A stretch of DNA of 64,000 nt from an uncultured Mucilaginibacter sp. (GTDB lineage: Bacteria; Bacteroidota; Bacteroidia; Sphingobacteriales; Sphingobacteriaceae): the NCBI RefSeq assembly GCF_913773635.1, contig NZ_CAJYGQ010000008.1:1-64000 (forward strand), written 5' to 3'. The notes under the pieces are model-generated. The model did no database searches. It was not told where the DNA came from and was given only the letters and a program-made list of their open reading frames with translations. The translations under genes were made by a program, and so were the position numbers. Shown here piece by piece: positions 45,038 through 53,690 of the stretch (the stretch's first letter is position 1; every line of letters begins with the position of its first letter).

Positions 45038-46447
45038 ATGAAGTCATTTTTTAAGTGTTATATTCTGATTGTTGCCTTAATACTTGCCGCCTGTAATCAG
45101 CCTGTAAATAATAAACAGCAATCTCCATCATACCCGGGAGAGCAAAAAGCTAAAACCTTGGAGCTACATGAAGATTTTGAAACCGGATCAAAACCATCTT
45201 ATGCCACCGGGCGAGTGAAACTTCAAAGCGGGATGTGGTATTTAAAAGATGCCTTGATAGCATCAACAGATAAAGATGCTAAAGACGGCAACCAATCTAT
45301 ACGTTTAAAAGGTAAAGGCGTTTTACGTATGGAATTTGACGTTAATGGAGCATCAAAAGTAACTATTGAACATGCAGCCTACGGGGATAATAATACTTCG
45401 GGCTGGCAACTTAAAATGTCCGTCGATGGCGGCAGAACGTTTACCCAAGTTGGTGCAGGCATGGTAGCTAATAAAGGCAACTTACAATCTGTCACTTTCA
45501 TTGTAAATTATAAAGGTGCTGTACGTTTCGAAATCTGCAAAAACTCGGGAGGTAATAACCGCGTAAATATTGATAACATCGCCATATATAGTTTCAATAA
45601 CAATGCACCTGTGGGCACTACTATTCAAAGTGATACCACTTTGCTTAAAGACAGTGCAGTTGCCGGCGACAATACCAATTTACTTTTGGGCAACCCCAGC
45701 AACGCAACCGCAAGTACATCAAATGCTGACAACTTTTTAATGGAAAAACCTTACTATACCATTAGCTATAATCGTAGCCGGGGTACGCCAAACTGGGTAA
45801 GCTGGTATGTTGGTAAAGAGTGGCTTGGCAATACCCGCCGCAGTAACGATTTCAGACCCGATGAAACTTTACCAAAGGGCTGGTACCGCGTACAAACATC
45901 AAGTTACCAGGGTAGCGGTTTCGAACGCGGACACAATTGCCCATCGGCCGATAGGGCCAGCTCTGTAAAAGCAAATTCATCAACCTTTTTGATGACTAAT
46001 ATGATACCACAGGCACCGGCTAATAACCAGCACACCTGGGGAAACCTCGAAGGATACGAACGCATGCTGGTTAAGCAAGGCAACGAGGTTTATGTAGTAA
46101 TGGGCAGCTATGGTACCGGCGGCTATGGTACCAGCGGTTTTCATAACACTATTGATAAAGGGCGGGTAGCTGTTCCGGCGTTTATATGGAAAGTTATTGT
46201 AGTGCTGCCCAAAGGCAATAACGATTTAAAGCGAATTAATACGGCAACAAGACTTATAGCGGTAATAACCCCTAATAACAATAATGTTGATGCCAACTGG
46301 ACAAAATACATAACAACCGTACGCGAAATTGAAAAGGCAACAGGCTACAACTTGCTGTCTAAAGTTCCGAAGGAAATTCAGGACGTAATTGAAGTTAAAA
46401 TGGATAAGGGAATATTACCCGATGATGGTTATATCATGCGATTATAG
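45038..46447 (+). CDS. Exported DNA/RNA non-specific endonuclease, lipoprotein
   Basis: A 469-residue lipoprotein (lipobox LAAC, Cys near residue 19). Residues ~45-185 form a beta-rich domain (FETGSKPSYATG, then WQLKMSVDGGRTFTQVG) resembling a carbohydrate-binding-like fold. Residues ~230-430 form the nuclease: YTISYNRSRGTPNWVSWYV, the active-site motif GFERGHNCPSADR (usual DRGH reads ERGH), and MTNMIPQAPANNQHTWGNLE with the metal-binding Asn. It cuts DNA or RNA outside the cytoplasm. The palindromic repeat sits just upstream. Confidence 0.9.
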   Translation: MKSFFKCYILIVALILAACNQPVNNKQQSPSYPGEQKAKTLELHEDFETGSKPSYATGRVKLQSGMWYLKDALIASTDKDAKDGNQSIRLKGKGVLRMEFDVNGASKVTIEHAAYGDNNTSGWQLKMSVDGGRTFTQVGAGMVANKGNLQSVTFIVNYKGAVRFEICKNSGGNNRVNIDNIAIYSFNNNAPVGTTIQSDTTLLKDSAVAGDNTNLLLGNPSNATASTSNADNFLMEKPYYTISYNRSRGTPNWVSWYVGKEWLGNTRRSNDFRPDETLPKGWYRVQTSSYQGSGFERGHNCPSADRASSVKANSSTFLMTNMIPQAPANNQHTWGNLEGYERMLVKQGNEVYVVMGSYGTGGYGTSGFHNTIDKGRVAVPAFIWKVIVVLPKGNNDLKRINTATRLIAVITPNNNNVDANWTKYITTVREIEKATGYNLLSKVPKEIQDVIEVKMDKGILPDDGYIMRL

Positions 46448-46517
46448 TATTTAGTTGTAACTTGTGTCAAACAAATGTAAAGTTGATTGAGTTGAATCTT
46501 TACCACTTTGTAGAGTT

Positions 46518-46982
46518 ATGGCTAAAAGGATTCTCACACTCACGCTTTTTTATTGTTTAACATGCTTTTCGCTAAATGCAAACAAAGCAGTTGAACCATG
46601 CGACATGATTTGCGGAAAATGGCAGTCAGAGAAAAAAAACTGTATTGTTGAAGTAAGCCATGATGATGACGACTATGTTGCGCGCTTAGTTTGGTTTGAC
46701 GACTCTGATGACCCATCAAAACCAATGGAATCGCGCTTAGACACTAATAACCCCGATAAAAAACTGCGCAGCCGCAAGCTTGTTGGCATGAACGTTTTAC
46801 AGGGCCTGGTTTATAAGTCTAAAACCAACAGCTGGGAAAACGGAATGATTTACGATGCACAAACAGGCAAAAAATGGAATGCTGCTGCAAACCTGGTAGC
46901 CCCGGGTAAACTTAAAGTAACCGGTTACTGGCACTTTAAGTTTATTGGCCGCAGCATGATCTTTAATCGCGTTTCTTCATAA
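46518..46982 (+). CDS. DUF2147 family exported protein
   Basis: A 154-residue protein with a signal peptide (MAKRILTLTLFYCLTCFSLNA). The DUF2147 pattern follows: CGKWQSEKKNCIVEVSHDDD, MNVLQGLVYKSKTNSWENGMIYDAQTGKKWNA, and LKVTGYWHFKFIGRSMIFNRV. The family is a lipocalin-like beta barrel, often exported in Bacteroidota, role unknown. It ends 6 bases before the convergent thioredoxin gene with no hairpin between. Confidence 0.88.
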   Translation: MAKRILTLTLFYCLTCFSLNANKAVEPCDMICGKWQSEKKNCIVEVSHDDDDYVARLVWFDDSDDPSKPMESRLDTNNPDKKLRSRKLVGMNVLQGLVYKSKTNSWENGMIYDAQTGKKWNAAANLVAPGKLKVTGYWHFKFIGRSMIFNRVSS

Positions 46983-46988
46983 ATGCAA

Positions 46989-47285
46989 TCACGCAAATTG
47001 CTCAATAATTTGCTTCAATTGCCCGGCTTGAACTACTCCACTCTGGCGCCATTTATTTTGCCCGTTTTTAAATAGTATTAGCGTAGGCACTCCCTGTACA
47101 TTATAGGCACTTGCTACCGAAGGATTTTTGTCTACATCTATTTTTACAATTTTTACCCTGTCTCCCATCTCGTCTTTTACCTGCTTTAAAATCGGGGCCA
47201 TTGCCTTACACGGGCCGCACCATTCTGCCGAAAAATCAATCAAAACAGGTTGCGGAGCATTTATTATGTCTGAAAAAGTTGCCAT
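46989..47285 (-). CDS. trxA: Thioredoxin
   Basis: A 98-residue cytosolic thioredoxin. The redox-active WCGPCK is at residues 22-27 ([17 protein letters not shown]), the cis-Pro lies in [13 protein letters not shown] near residue 65, and the ending is a short helix. No signal peptide. It reduces protein disulfides. Slightly shorter than the 105-residue standard. It converges with the DUF2147 gene. Confidence 0.93.
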   Translation of the reverse strand: MATFSDIINAPQPVLIDFSAEWCGPCKAMAPILKQVKDEMGDRVKIVKIDVDKNPSVASAYNVQGVPTLILFKNGQNKWRQSGVVQAGQLKQIIEQFA

Positions 47286-47400
47286 AAACGTTAAGTATTT
47301 ACAAGTTTAACAATGTGCTTTACAATACGTTTTGTCCGGGTAGCATTTTACGTTAAACACTTACACCACAATAGCTATATTTACCACTTGAACAGGAGCA

Positions 47401-47736
47401 ATGGATAAATCTATATTTAAAAAATTCAGTGACATTACACCCAAGCAAATGTCGCCTGGATATATGGCGCAACTAATTCACACCGATGTTAACACACTCA
47501 ACTTTCTTGAGGTTGAAGCAGGTGCCATATCGGCTATACATACTCACCCTCATCACCAATGTGCGTTTGTTTTAGAGGGCCAGTTTGAGCTTACCGTAAA
47601 CGGAGAACCTCAAATACTGGATGCTAATACATTTGCAGTAATTCCTCCAAACGTACCACATGGTGGCAGGGCTATAACCAACTGCAAGCTGCTGGATATT
47701 TTTAGCCCCATAAGGGAAGATTTGAGAGATCTATAA
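47401..47736 (+). CDS. Small cupin domain protein
   Basis: A 111-residue single-cupin protein. The metal-binding motif is AIHTHPHHQCAFVLEGQFELTVNG, and the second half contains TFAVIPPNVPHGGRAI. Three His and a Gln/Glu position fit metal coordination. Function is unknown. The 296 bases after it hold no ORF I can support, only AT-rich sequence and a short GC patch near 47745-47770. Confidence 0.88.
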   Translation: MDKSIFKKFSDITPKQMSPGYMAQLIHTDVNTLNFLEVEAGAISAIHTHPHHQCAFVLEGQFELTVNGEPQILDANTFAVIPPNVPHGGRAITNCKLLDIFSPIREDLRDL

Positions 47737-48032
47737 AAATTCAACCGCCGGTTGCTCTAATCGGCTGTTGAAGTTTCGCGATAAAGCAATCTTAGAATAA
47801 AGTAAAATCGGCATTGATTTATTAAGACAAGCTGACCGAACAACGTAATGTCTTTCAGGTGCGCAACTCATTTACCTTTCAAACCAATAAAGATAAAAAT
47901 TGATAAGTTTTGTAAAGCAGATAGGCGCTAACCACATTTACATCCAAAAGTTGTAAGAAATTTTCTACAAAATTTGGAGGCACTATATCTTTTTAGCTAA
48001 CTTAAGTTCACCTTAATTAATTTAACTAAAAG

Positions 48033-48248
48033 ATGGAACAAAACCCAAACATTGCTTCGTTGGGCTTTTATAGTGCCGATGGATTTTTTCAACCCTTGAA
48101 GGGGCTTAATACCAGTAATCTTGAATTTGTAAGCCGCTCGTTATATGAGCTCGAAATGATGCTTGACGAAAACGTGCGCTCTGAACGTTATGAAAAATGC
48201 GCCCAAATAAGAGACGAAATTATACGTCGGGCAATAAGCCGTATGTAA
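48033..48248 (+). CDS. Small protein with a UVR (UvrB/UvrC) motif
   Basis: A 71-residue protein. The second half, LYELEMMLDENVRSERYEKCAQIRDEIIRR, matches the UVR motif that mediates UvrB-UvrC contact and also appears in McsA and small regulators. The N-terminal half is unlike any family I recognise. Its role is probably protein-protein interaction. A strong terminator follows. Confidence 0.75.
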   Translation: MEQNPNIASLGFYSADGFFQPLKGLNTSNLEFVSRSLYELEMMLDENVRSERYEKCAQIRDEIIRRAISRM

Positions 48249-48270
48249 TTGTAAAGCATATTTAAACAAA

Positions 48271-48307
48271 AAAAGCAGCCGAATAATATAAATACGGCTG
48301 CTTTTTT
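48271..48307. terminator. Bidirectional terminator
   Basis: AGCAGCCG (48274-48281) and CGGCTGCT (48295-48302) form an 8-base stem, flanked by A-run and T-run, between convergent genes. Confidence 0.8.
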
Positions 48308-48316
48308 GCTTTGCTG

Positions 48317-48622
48317 CTAAACAGCAAGCGCTTCATAAATTTCGGCAGTCAGCAAACCACTGCCTCCGCCATAATGCTGTATTATTTTAGTAGCAGGGCG
48401 GTGGGCCAGGAAATAAGCCCGCAAATTTTCTTCCGACTCACTGCTGATTCCATTACACAACAAAATGAGGTCAAATACTTCGTGGTCAAACGCCTGAACG
48501 GCTTCCTTATCGGTAATGGCACCTTTGCCCTCCCAGGCATCATTGGCGTTAATAAGACGTACAACTGTTTCCAGAATTTCTTTATTGCGCCCAATGGCCA
48601 GTATTTTAACCTTTTCGTTCAT
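48317..48622 (-). CDS. Receiver-domain-like hypothetical protein, probably degenerate
   Basis: A 101-residue protein. KVKILAIGRNKEILETVVRLIN, then AVQAFDHEVFDLILLCNGISSESE, follow the alternating strand-helix layout of a response-regulator receiver fold. The phospho-acceptor Asp site is replaced by Cys-Asn (LLCNGIS) and the N-terminal acidic pair is absent. So it is a receiver-like pseudo-domain if this reading is right. It begins 6 bases after the pirin gene stop on the same strand. Confidence 0.62.
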   Translation of the reverse strand: MNEKVKILAIGRNKEILETVVRLINANDAWEGKGAITDKEAVQAFDHEVFDLILLCNGISSESEENLRAYFLAHRPATKIIQHYGGGSGLLTAEIYEALAV

Positions 48623-48627
48623 GCTTT

Positions 48628-49347
48628 TTAAAATATCATGGGTACTTCCATCAGCAAAAACTCAGCATCACTATCGGCTGTAATATTAAGTTCATCTACT
48701 CCCCAAATGCCAAAGCCATCTCGTGTATTTAGCTGCTGCTGGTTTATGCTTATATCACCGTTTAATACAAAAGCATATACGCCATTGTTTTTACCTCCTT
48801 TTATTGTGTAGTTGGTGGCAACACCTTTATCAAATTTACCCATATGAAACCAGGCATTTTGGTATATCCAAATACCTTCGTCGTCTTTATTGGGTGAAAG
48901 CACCTGCTGTAACCGGTTGTGGCGGTCGTTAAGGTTCAATGTTAACTGATCGTAGCGTGGCTCTACATTTTTCTGGTTTGGATAAATCCATATCTGCAAA
49001 AATTTTACCTGCTGGTTTTCATGTGCATTTTTCTCGCTATGGTAAATACCTGTACCCGCACTCATGGCCTGAATATCACCTTTACGAATAATTGCGGTAT
49101 TACCCATACTATCCTGATGCTCTAAATCGCCATCTAACGGAATGGAAATAATTTCCATGTTATCATGCGGGTGACGGCCAAAGCCCATACCTCCGCTCAC
49201 CGTATCATCATTTAATACACGCAGCACACCAAAATTCATTGCCTGGGGGTTATAATAACCGCCAAAGCTAAAGGTGTGAAAACTATTTAACCAACCATGA
49301 TTAGCGTGGCCGCGTTGATTTGCTTTATGTAAGATAGTCTTTGACAT
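48628..49347 (-). CDS. Pirin family protein (YhhW-like, short form)
   Basis: A 239-residue bicupin starting MSKTILHKANQRGHANHGWLNSFHTFSFGGYYNP, typical of YhhW-type pirins. Metal-binding His lie in GRHPHDNMEIISIPL, and AGTGIYHSEKNAHENQ follows. The C-terminal cupin ends DAEFLLMEVPMIF. E. coli YhhW has quercetinase activity, but the physiological substrate is unknown. It is a distant paralogue of the pirin at 34785. Confidence 0.92.
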   Translation of the reverse strand: MSKTILHKANQRGHANHGWLNSFHTFSFGGYYNPQAMNFGVLRVLNDDTVSGGMGFGRHPHDNMEIISIPLDGDLEHQDSMGNTAIIRKGDIQAMSAGTGIYHSEKNAHENQQVKFLQIWIYPNQKNVEPRYDQLTLNLNDRHNRLQQVLSPNKDDEGIWIYQNAWFHMGKFDKGVATNYTIKGGKNNGVYAFVLNGDISINQQQLNTRDGFGIWGVDELNITADSDAEFLLMEVPMIF

Positions 49348-49432
49348 GACTGTTTGTAATTAATACAACAAAGTTAGCTACCCTGCCCTACCTCACACTT
49401 AATGTAGGTTAAGAAATTTTGCTTCATAAAAA

Positions 49433-49453
49433 AAAGGAGGCAATGCCTCCTTT
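49433..49453 (-). terminator. Terminator of the PH-domain gene
   Basis: AAAGGAGGC (49433-49441) and GCCTCCTTT (49445-49453) make a perfect 9-base stem with a 3-base loop. On the minus strand eight T follow. Confidence 0.85.
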
Positions 49454-49505
49454 AAACTGTGTTATATTAACAATTGCTATGCAAACGCAATAGTAACATA
49501 CCTGG

Positions 49506-49883
49506 TTATAATACGTGCTGAGCAAGTATTCTTTGCAAATCGTAAATGTTTACCTGTTTGTTAAACTTTTTGGTGATGCTGGCTGCAGACTCGCCCGATA
49601 CCCAAATGTTAAGCTCCGCATCCAAATCAAGGTGGCCGGCTGTGGTAATGCTGAACCTTGAAATACTTTTATAGGCAATTGACATGTACTCTACTTTGCT
49701 GCCGGTAATGCCTTGCTTATCTACCAGTATTAAACGTTTGTTGGTAAAAATAAAAACGTCGCGTATTAGTTTAAAGCCAATTTCAATGGCTTCGCTTTCA
49801 GCTAACAAATGTGCATAATCTTTGGTTAGTTCGGCTTCATTAGCCACACCTGCGTTGCCAAGCAACTTAGAAAATAAACTCAT
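49506..49883 (-). CDS. Bacterial PH-domain protein (DUF1696/bPH_8-like)
   Basis: A 125-residue protein. ESEAIEIGFKLIRDVFIFTNKRLILVDKQGITGSKVEYMSIAYKSISRFSI is the defining bPH pattern, with a FxxTNKRLIL turn. The rest continues the domain (LDLDAELNIWVSG) and ends in a helix. No membrane segment. Bacterial PH domains often bind partners or lipids. Function here is unknown. Confidence 0.88.
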   Translation of the reverse strand: MSLFSKLLGNAGVANEAELTKDYAHLLAESEAIEIGFKLIRDVFIFTNKRLILVDKQGITGSKVEYMSIAYKSISRFSITTAGHLDLDAELNIWVSGESAASITKKFNKQVNIYDLQRILAQHVL

Positions 49884-50127
49884 GATGGTTTTAGATTGAG
49901 TGTGTTAAATAATTGCTTAAATATATCAATTAAAAGACAAGTGACTGTCTTTTTAAAAGAATTATAGCCTGATGAAGTACGGTTTATTGTCAGCGTGCCT
50001 TACATTAATTATGGAGTAAGCATAAATAATCAGACTGCCTAATAAAAATATTTAAAAACTACAACGCAGCCCTTGTAGGTAGCAAACTGGTTGCTTAATT
50101 GCCTTTTATGATTTATTTTGGCGGAGT

Positions 50128-51099
50128 ATGATTTTTCAACGCCCGTTTACCTTTGGTTTATATGTTAGGCTTATTGCTATTAGCACCATATTATTCTCCT
50201 GCAATCAAAAGCCACCGAAGGATATAGCCGTACAAGGCACCTCTCCTGATAGCGAACACCAGCGCGTAAGCTTTAAACCTATTGAAGGCATTGCCTATAC
50301 CGAAATACGACGTGAGTACGAAAATGGTGTTGGCTTTAATCCGCTTGGCTATCATTTACAACCCGAATGGAAAGTAACCTTTTTACCTGGTAAAGATTCG
50401 GTACGCATATTTAGTCCGGTACTTGGGCGTTTTATAGTAAACGAGGTCATTTATGATCATGACTCGGTGGTAAACGTTGCACACTCATGGTTGAAGGTTA
50501 AATTACTTCACCCCGATAGCCTGAAGTTTCAGGTACTGTATGTGCGCAATAAACGTATTATGGATACCACCGGGCAAATTTTCATGACGCTTTACAGCAA
50601 TAGCTATATAAAAGATAAACTTAAAACTACCGTTGAAGAACTACAGAAGCCGCCCCGCCGCGATAGTGTTTACATTAAAAACCTGGTGAGGCAATCATTA
50701 GCACAGGTTACAAAAAAAGCTTTTGCCGCCACCGAGCCGGTTACTTTAACCAGCAAGGTACCACAGGTTAAAATAAAACGGCAGGTGCTATCGCGTGATA
50801 ATGCGCTTAAAGATGCTACCGTAGCCGATAATTACCTTTTACCTACGTTTGATATTGAAATTCATAAAGCATATGCTAATTTCAATCACTCCATGCAGTT
50901 GATAGTTGATCAAAATGGCAAGCTTATATTTGATAAACCCACCGTTTTACTATATGATGAAATTGAGAACCGGAAAAAAGTAATGAAAGGGGTTGTTGAT
51001 GGCTACCTTACCTACTATATATCCACCACACCAGGCAAAACTTTAGGCTTGGCTCACCCCAGCTTTATAAGGGTTAATGTAAAAGGCATTCAAGATTAG
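50128..51099 (+). CDS. Hypothetical lipoprotein
   Basis: A 323-residue protein with a lipoprotein signal (AISTILFSC, Cys near residue 25). The mature region is beta-rich (FKPIEGIAYTEIRREYENGVGFNPLGYHLQPEW, then IFMTLYSNSYIKDKL), with a central basic segment and a final VVDGYLTYYISTTPGK. I recognise no domain. The hotdog thioesterase gene starts 8 bases after it, suggesting cotranscription. Confidence 0.78.
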   Translation: MIFQRPFTFGLYVRLIAISTILFSCNQKPPKDIAVQGTSPDSEHQRVSFKPIEGIAYTEIRREYENGVGFNPLGYHLQPEWKVTFLPGKDSVRIFSPVLGRFIVNEVIYDHDSVVNVAHSWLKVKLLHPDSLKFQVLYVRNKRIMDTTGQIFMTLYSNSYIKDKLKTTVEELQKPPRRDSVYIKNLVRQSLAQVTKKAFAATEPVTLTSKVPQVKIKRQVLSRDNALKDATVADNYLLPTFDIEIHKAYANFNHSMQLIVDQNGKLIFDKPTVLLYDEIENRKKVMKGVVDGYLTYYISTTPGKTLGLAHPSFIRVNVKGIQD

Positions 51100-51107
51100 T
51101 TTGAGCA

Positions 51108-51665
51108 ATGGAAGATTATAAAACTGTACAGTATTCACAAACTACTTTAACGGAGTTAATGATACCTTCCTACTCCAACTTTGGCGGCAAGGTACACGGA
51201 GGAATTATATTAGGATTGATGGATAAGGTTGCGTACGCCTGTGCAGCCAAACACGCAGGTAATTACTGCGTAACCGTTTCTATTGATACCGTTAACTTTT
51301 TAGCGCCTGTTGAGGTTGGTGAACTAGTTTCGCTGCTGGCCTCGGTAAACTACGTTGGCAATTCATCCATGGTAATTGGTATACGCGTACAAACAGAAAA
51401 CGTACGTACAAAAGAAGTTAAGCATACCAATTCCAGTTACTTTACTATGGTTGCTATGGGCGATGATCATAAACCAGCGCAGGTTCCGGGCCTGATTTTA
51501 AAGTCGCCGGTGGAAATTAAACGCTTTTACGAAGCATACCACCGTAAGGAGCTAACAAGATACTACAACAGCGAGCAGGCACGTATAAAGAACGATGCAG
51601 AAATTGAAGAAGCATTGAAACTAATCAGCAATGAACGCTGCAGAATAGAACTTGAAAATAATTAG
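51108..51665 (+). CDS. Acyl-CoA thioesterase, hotdog fold
   Basis: A 185-residue hotdog protein. YSNFGGKVHGGIILGLMDKVAYACAAKHAG near residues 22-51 carries the conserved Gly-His-Asp-type active region (HGGxILxxMD). SIDTVNFLAPVEVGELVSLLASV, VRTKEVKHTNSSYFTMVAM and a helical tail follow. It resembles YciA/BFIT-type long-chain acyl-CoA thioesterases. Length with the C-terminal tail is a little longer than average. A strong terminator follows. Confidence 0.93.
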   Translation: MEDYKTVQYSQTTLTELMIPSYSNFGGKVHGGIILGLMDKVAYACAAKHAGNYCVTVSIDTVNFLAPVEVGELVSLLASVNYVGNSSMVIGIRVQTENVRTKEVKHTNSSYFTMVAMGDDHKPAQVPGLILKSPVEIKRFYEAYHRKELTRYYNSEQARIKNDAEIEEALKLISNERCRIELENN

Positions 51666-51700
51666 CCTGATAAACAAATTTGTACATTATTGTATACATA

Positions 51701-51728
51701 AAAAAGCGGCCCTAAAGCCGCTTTTTTA
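51701..51728. terminator. Bidirectional terminator
   Basis: AAAAAGCGGC and GCCGCTTTTT flank a 6-base loop (51711-51716), with T-runs on both strands, between the thioesterase gene and the convergent small gene. Confidence 0.85.
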
Positions 51729-51746
51729 TGTATAATTAATAAGCTA

Positions 51747-51911
51747 TTAAATAGTTGTAGTTGATGACGGTCCTCTGAACATACCCAACACTAATGATAT
51801 AACTGCTAATACGATTAATATGTGCACTAAACCGCTTACTGAATAAGCAAATACGCTGATCGCCCAACCTATTACCAGGATAACTGCGATGATATACAAT
51901 AGTGATCTCAT
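51747..51911 (-). CDS. lmo0937-family small membrane protein
   Basis: A 54-residue protein MRSLLYIIAVILVIGWAI, then FAYSVSGLVHILIVLAVISLVLGMF and a Thr-rich tail. Two membrane helices and the opening match the lmo0937/DUF5670 family, common small membrane proteins in Bacteroidota. Function unknown. Confidence 0.85.
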   Translation of the reverse strand: MRSLLYIIAVILVIGWAISVFAYSVSGLVHILIVLAVISLVLGMFRGPSSTTTI

Positions 51912-52007
51912 AGTGAATGTTTTTTTAGTTAAATGTTACTTAACTATATTCAAAATCGTGCCATTCACTGTTTCACCTAAAATTTTTGGATAAATTCTAA
52001 ACCTGTA

Positions 52008-52397
52008 TTACATCGTTTCAAGACTATCAGGGTGCCGTGGTTTCCACCATATGTAGTAATACACTAAACAAAACAGGCCCAATAAAAATGGTATTAAAGC
52101 TAGATGCTTATAGGTCACCCCTGCAAAAACTATTAACTCATCAAAGTGCAAAAATTCGCTAATCATCCAGTAGGAGTTGGCACTTATCCAAAAAGCAATA
52201 GCCAGGTTATGGCAAAGCTCCGAAACTAACTGACGGGTATTGTAAGCAATGAGTATAGCAATTAAAAGGGTAGGAAAAATCATCACCAAACCAAGAGGTT
52301 TCCATATAAGGCACCAGCCTATATCTTTTAGCAACCAAAAAACAATGTGCAAGTTTTCCATTTTGCGATACCTGAGCGGAATGCTATACTGAGCCAT
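52008..52397 (-). CDS. Small multi-pass membrane protein of unknown function
   Basis: A 129-residue protein with about four hydrophobic helices (IVFWLLKDIGWCLIW, VMIFPTLLIAILIAY, IAFWISANSYWMI, LALIPFLLGLFCLVYYYIWW). No family recognised. An internal ATG (MENLHIVF, 12 codons in) is an alternative start. It is divergent from the glycan locus. Confidence 0.65.
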   Translation of the reverse strand: MAQYSIPLRYRKMENLHIVFWLLKDIGWCLIWKPLGLVMIFPTLLIAILIAYNTRQLVSELCHNLAIAFWISANSYWMISEFLHFDELIVFAGVTYKHLALIPFLLGLFCLVYYYIWWKPRHPDSLETM

Positions 52398-52523
52398 GTG
52401 CCTAAAATAAAAAGAAATGATGAACTTTAACCGTCTTTCAATTTATTGCGCAATGCTGCTGCAACTGACTAAAAGGCCAACTAAAACTTTATATTTGTAA
52501 CAAATTAATGACGGCAACCCTTA

Positions 52524-53690
52524 ATGTCTAAACTTATAAAGCTGTTTACCAACCGTATTTTTGTTACCATACTTTGGTTTGCACTCAGCTTTTTTGCTAT
52601 TCTCAAACAGGTATTGCACCAGCACATTAACAATTATTATATTTATAAGTACACATTTGTAAACCTGGTTCACCGCGTTAACTTATACATACCGCAACCC
52701 CAATATTTTTTAGATACCAACCATTACGGGCCACTATTTGCACTGGTTATTGCCCCTTTTACCCTTTTGCCCGATGGCATTGGTGCTATACTTTGGGTTA
52801 TGGTAAACGCATGGGTGCTTTATGCCGTTGTTATTCGCCTGCCACTTACGGCTATGCAACGCACAGCGGTACTGCTAATTTGCGCTCATGAACTCATGAC
52901 ATCGTCATTCAATGTGCAGTTTAACCCAATGATGGCGGCGCTCATTGCACTAAGCTATATACTTATAAAGCGCAAACAGGATTTTTGGGCAGCGCTGGTT
53001 ATTGTAGCCGGCACTTACATAAAACTGTATGGTGTTGTAGGTTTAGCATTTTTTTTCTTTTCCGAACACAAAATCAAGCTCATACTATCACTCTTGTTTT
53101 GGGGCGTGGTATTGTTTGTGCTTCCCATGCCGTTTTCATCACCATCATTTGTAATTCAAAGTTATTATGACTGGTACACGAGCCTTGTTGAAAAAAACAT
53201 GCAAAATGCGGGCTCAACCATGCAAGATATATGCGTAATGGGAATGATCAGGCGCATATTCAACTATCCGCAACTATCAAATTTACTGGTAATGCTGCCT
53301 GCATTAATACTATTTGGGCTAGCTTATTTAAGATTCAACAGTTTTAAGCAAACCTCCTTTCAGTTGCTTGTTCTGGCATCTACCTTAATATTCACGGTTA
53401 TTTTCAGTACGGGGTCTGAGTCGCCCACTTATATCATTGCCTTTTTGGGCGTTGCCATTTGGTATGTTAATCTTGACCGGCCGGTAACCAAATTTGAAAT
53501 CGGCTTATTAATTTTTGCTTTCATAATAACCAGCTTGTCGCCATCTGACTTATTTCCAAAATACATCAATAAAACCTATATAAAACCATATGCACTTAAG
53601 GCTTTACCTTGCTTTGTGATATGGTTACGAATTGTTTACGAGAGTTTAACCCGTGATTTTAGCCGCAAACCGGTTTACGTAGGTCAATAA
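52524..53690 (+). CDS. GT87-type (DUF2029) membrane glycosyltransferase
   Basis: A 388-residue membrane protein with about ten predicted helices. The early loop VNLYIPQPQYFLDTNHYGPLFALVIAPF carries the acidic/aromatic motif expected near the active site of polyprenol-phosphate-dependent GT-C enzymes. Late segments (SPTYIIAFLGVAIWYVNL) match DUF2029. It probably transfers a sugar from a lipid-linked donor outside the membrane. It overlaps the next gene by one base. Confidence 0.82.
   Translation: MSKLIKLFTNRIFVTILWFALSFFAILKQVLHQHINNYYIYKYTFVNLVHRVNLYIPQPQYFLDTNHYGPLFALVIAPFTLLPDGIGAILWVMVNAWVLYAVVIRLPLTAMQRTAVLLICAHELMTSSFNVQFNPMMAALIALSYILIKRKQDFWAALVIVAGTYIKLYGVVGLAFFFFSEHKIKLILSLLFWGVVLFVLPMPFSSPSFVIQSYYDWYTSLVEKNMQNAGSTMQDICVMGMIRRIFNYPQLSNLLVMLPALILFGLAYLRFNSFKQTSFQLLVLASTLIFTVIFSTGSESPTYIIAFLGVAIWYVNLDRPVTKFEIGLLIFAFIITSLSPSDLFPKYINKTYIKPYALKALPCFVIWLRIVYESLTRDFSRKPVYVGQ

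Noticed and set aside
48311..48631. A 106-codon plus-strand frame opposite the receiver-like gene
   Set aside because: The minus-strand protein has a coherent fold pattern and sits in tandem with the pirin gene. The plus frame has no recognisable pattern.
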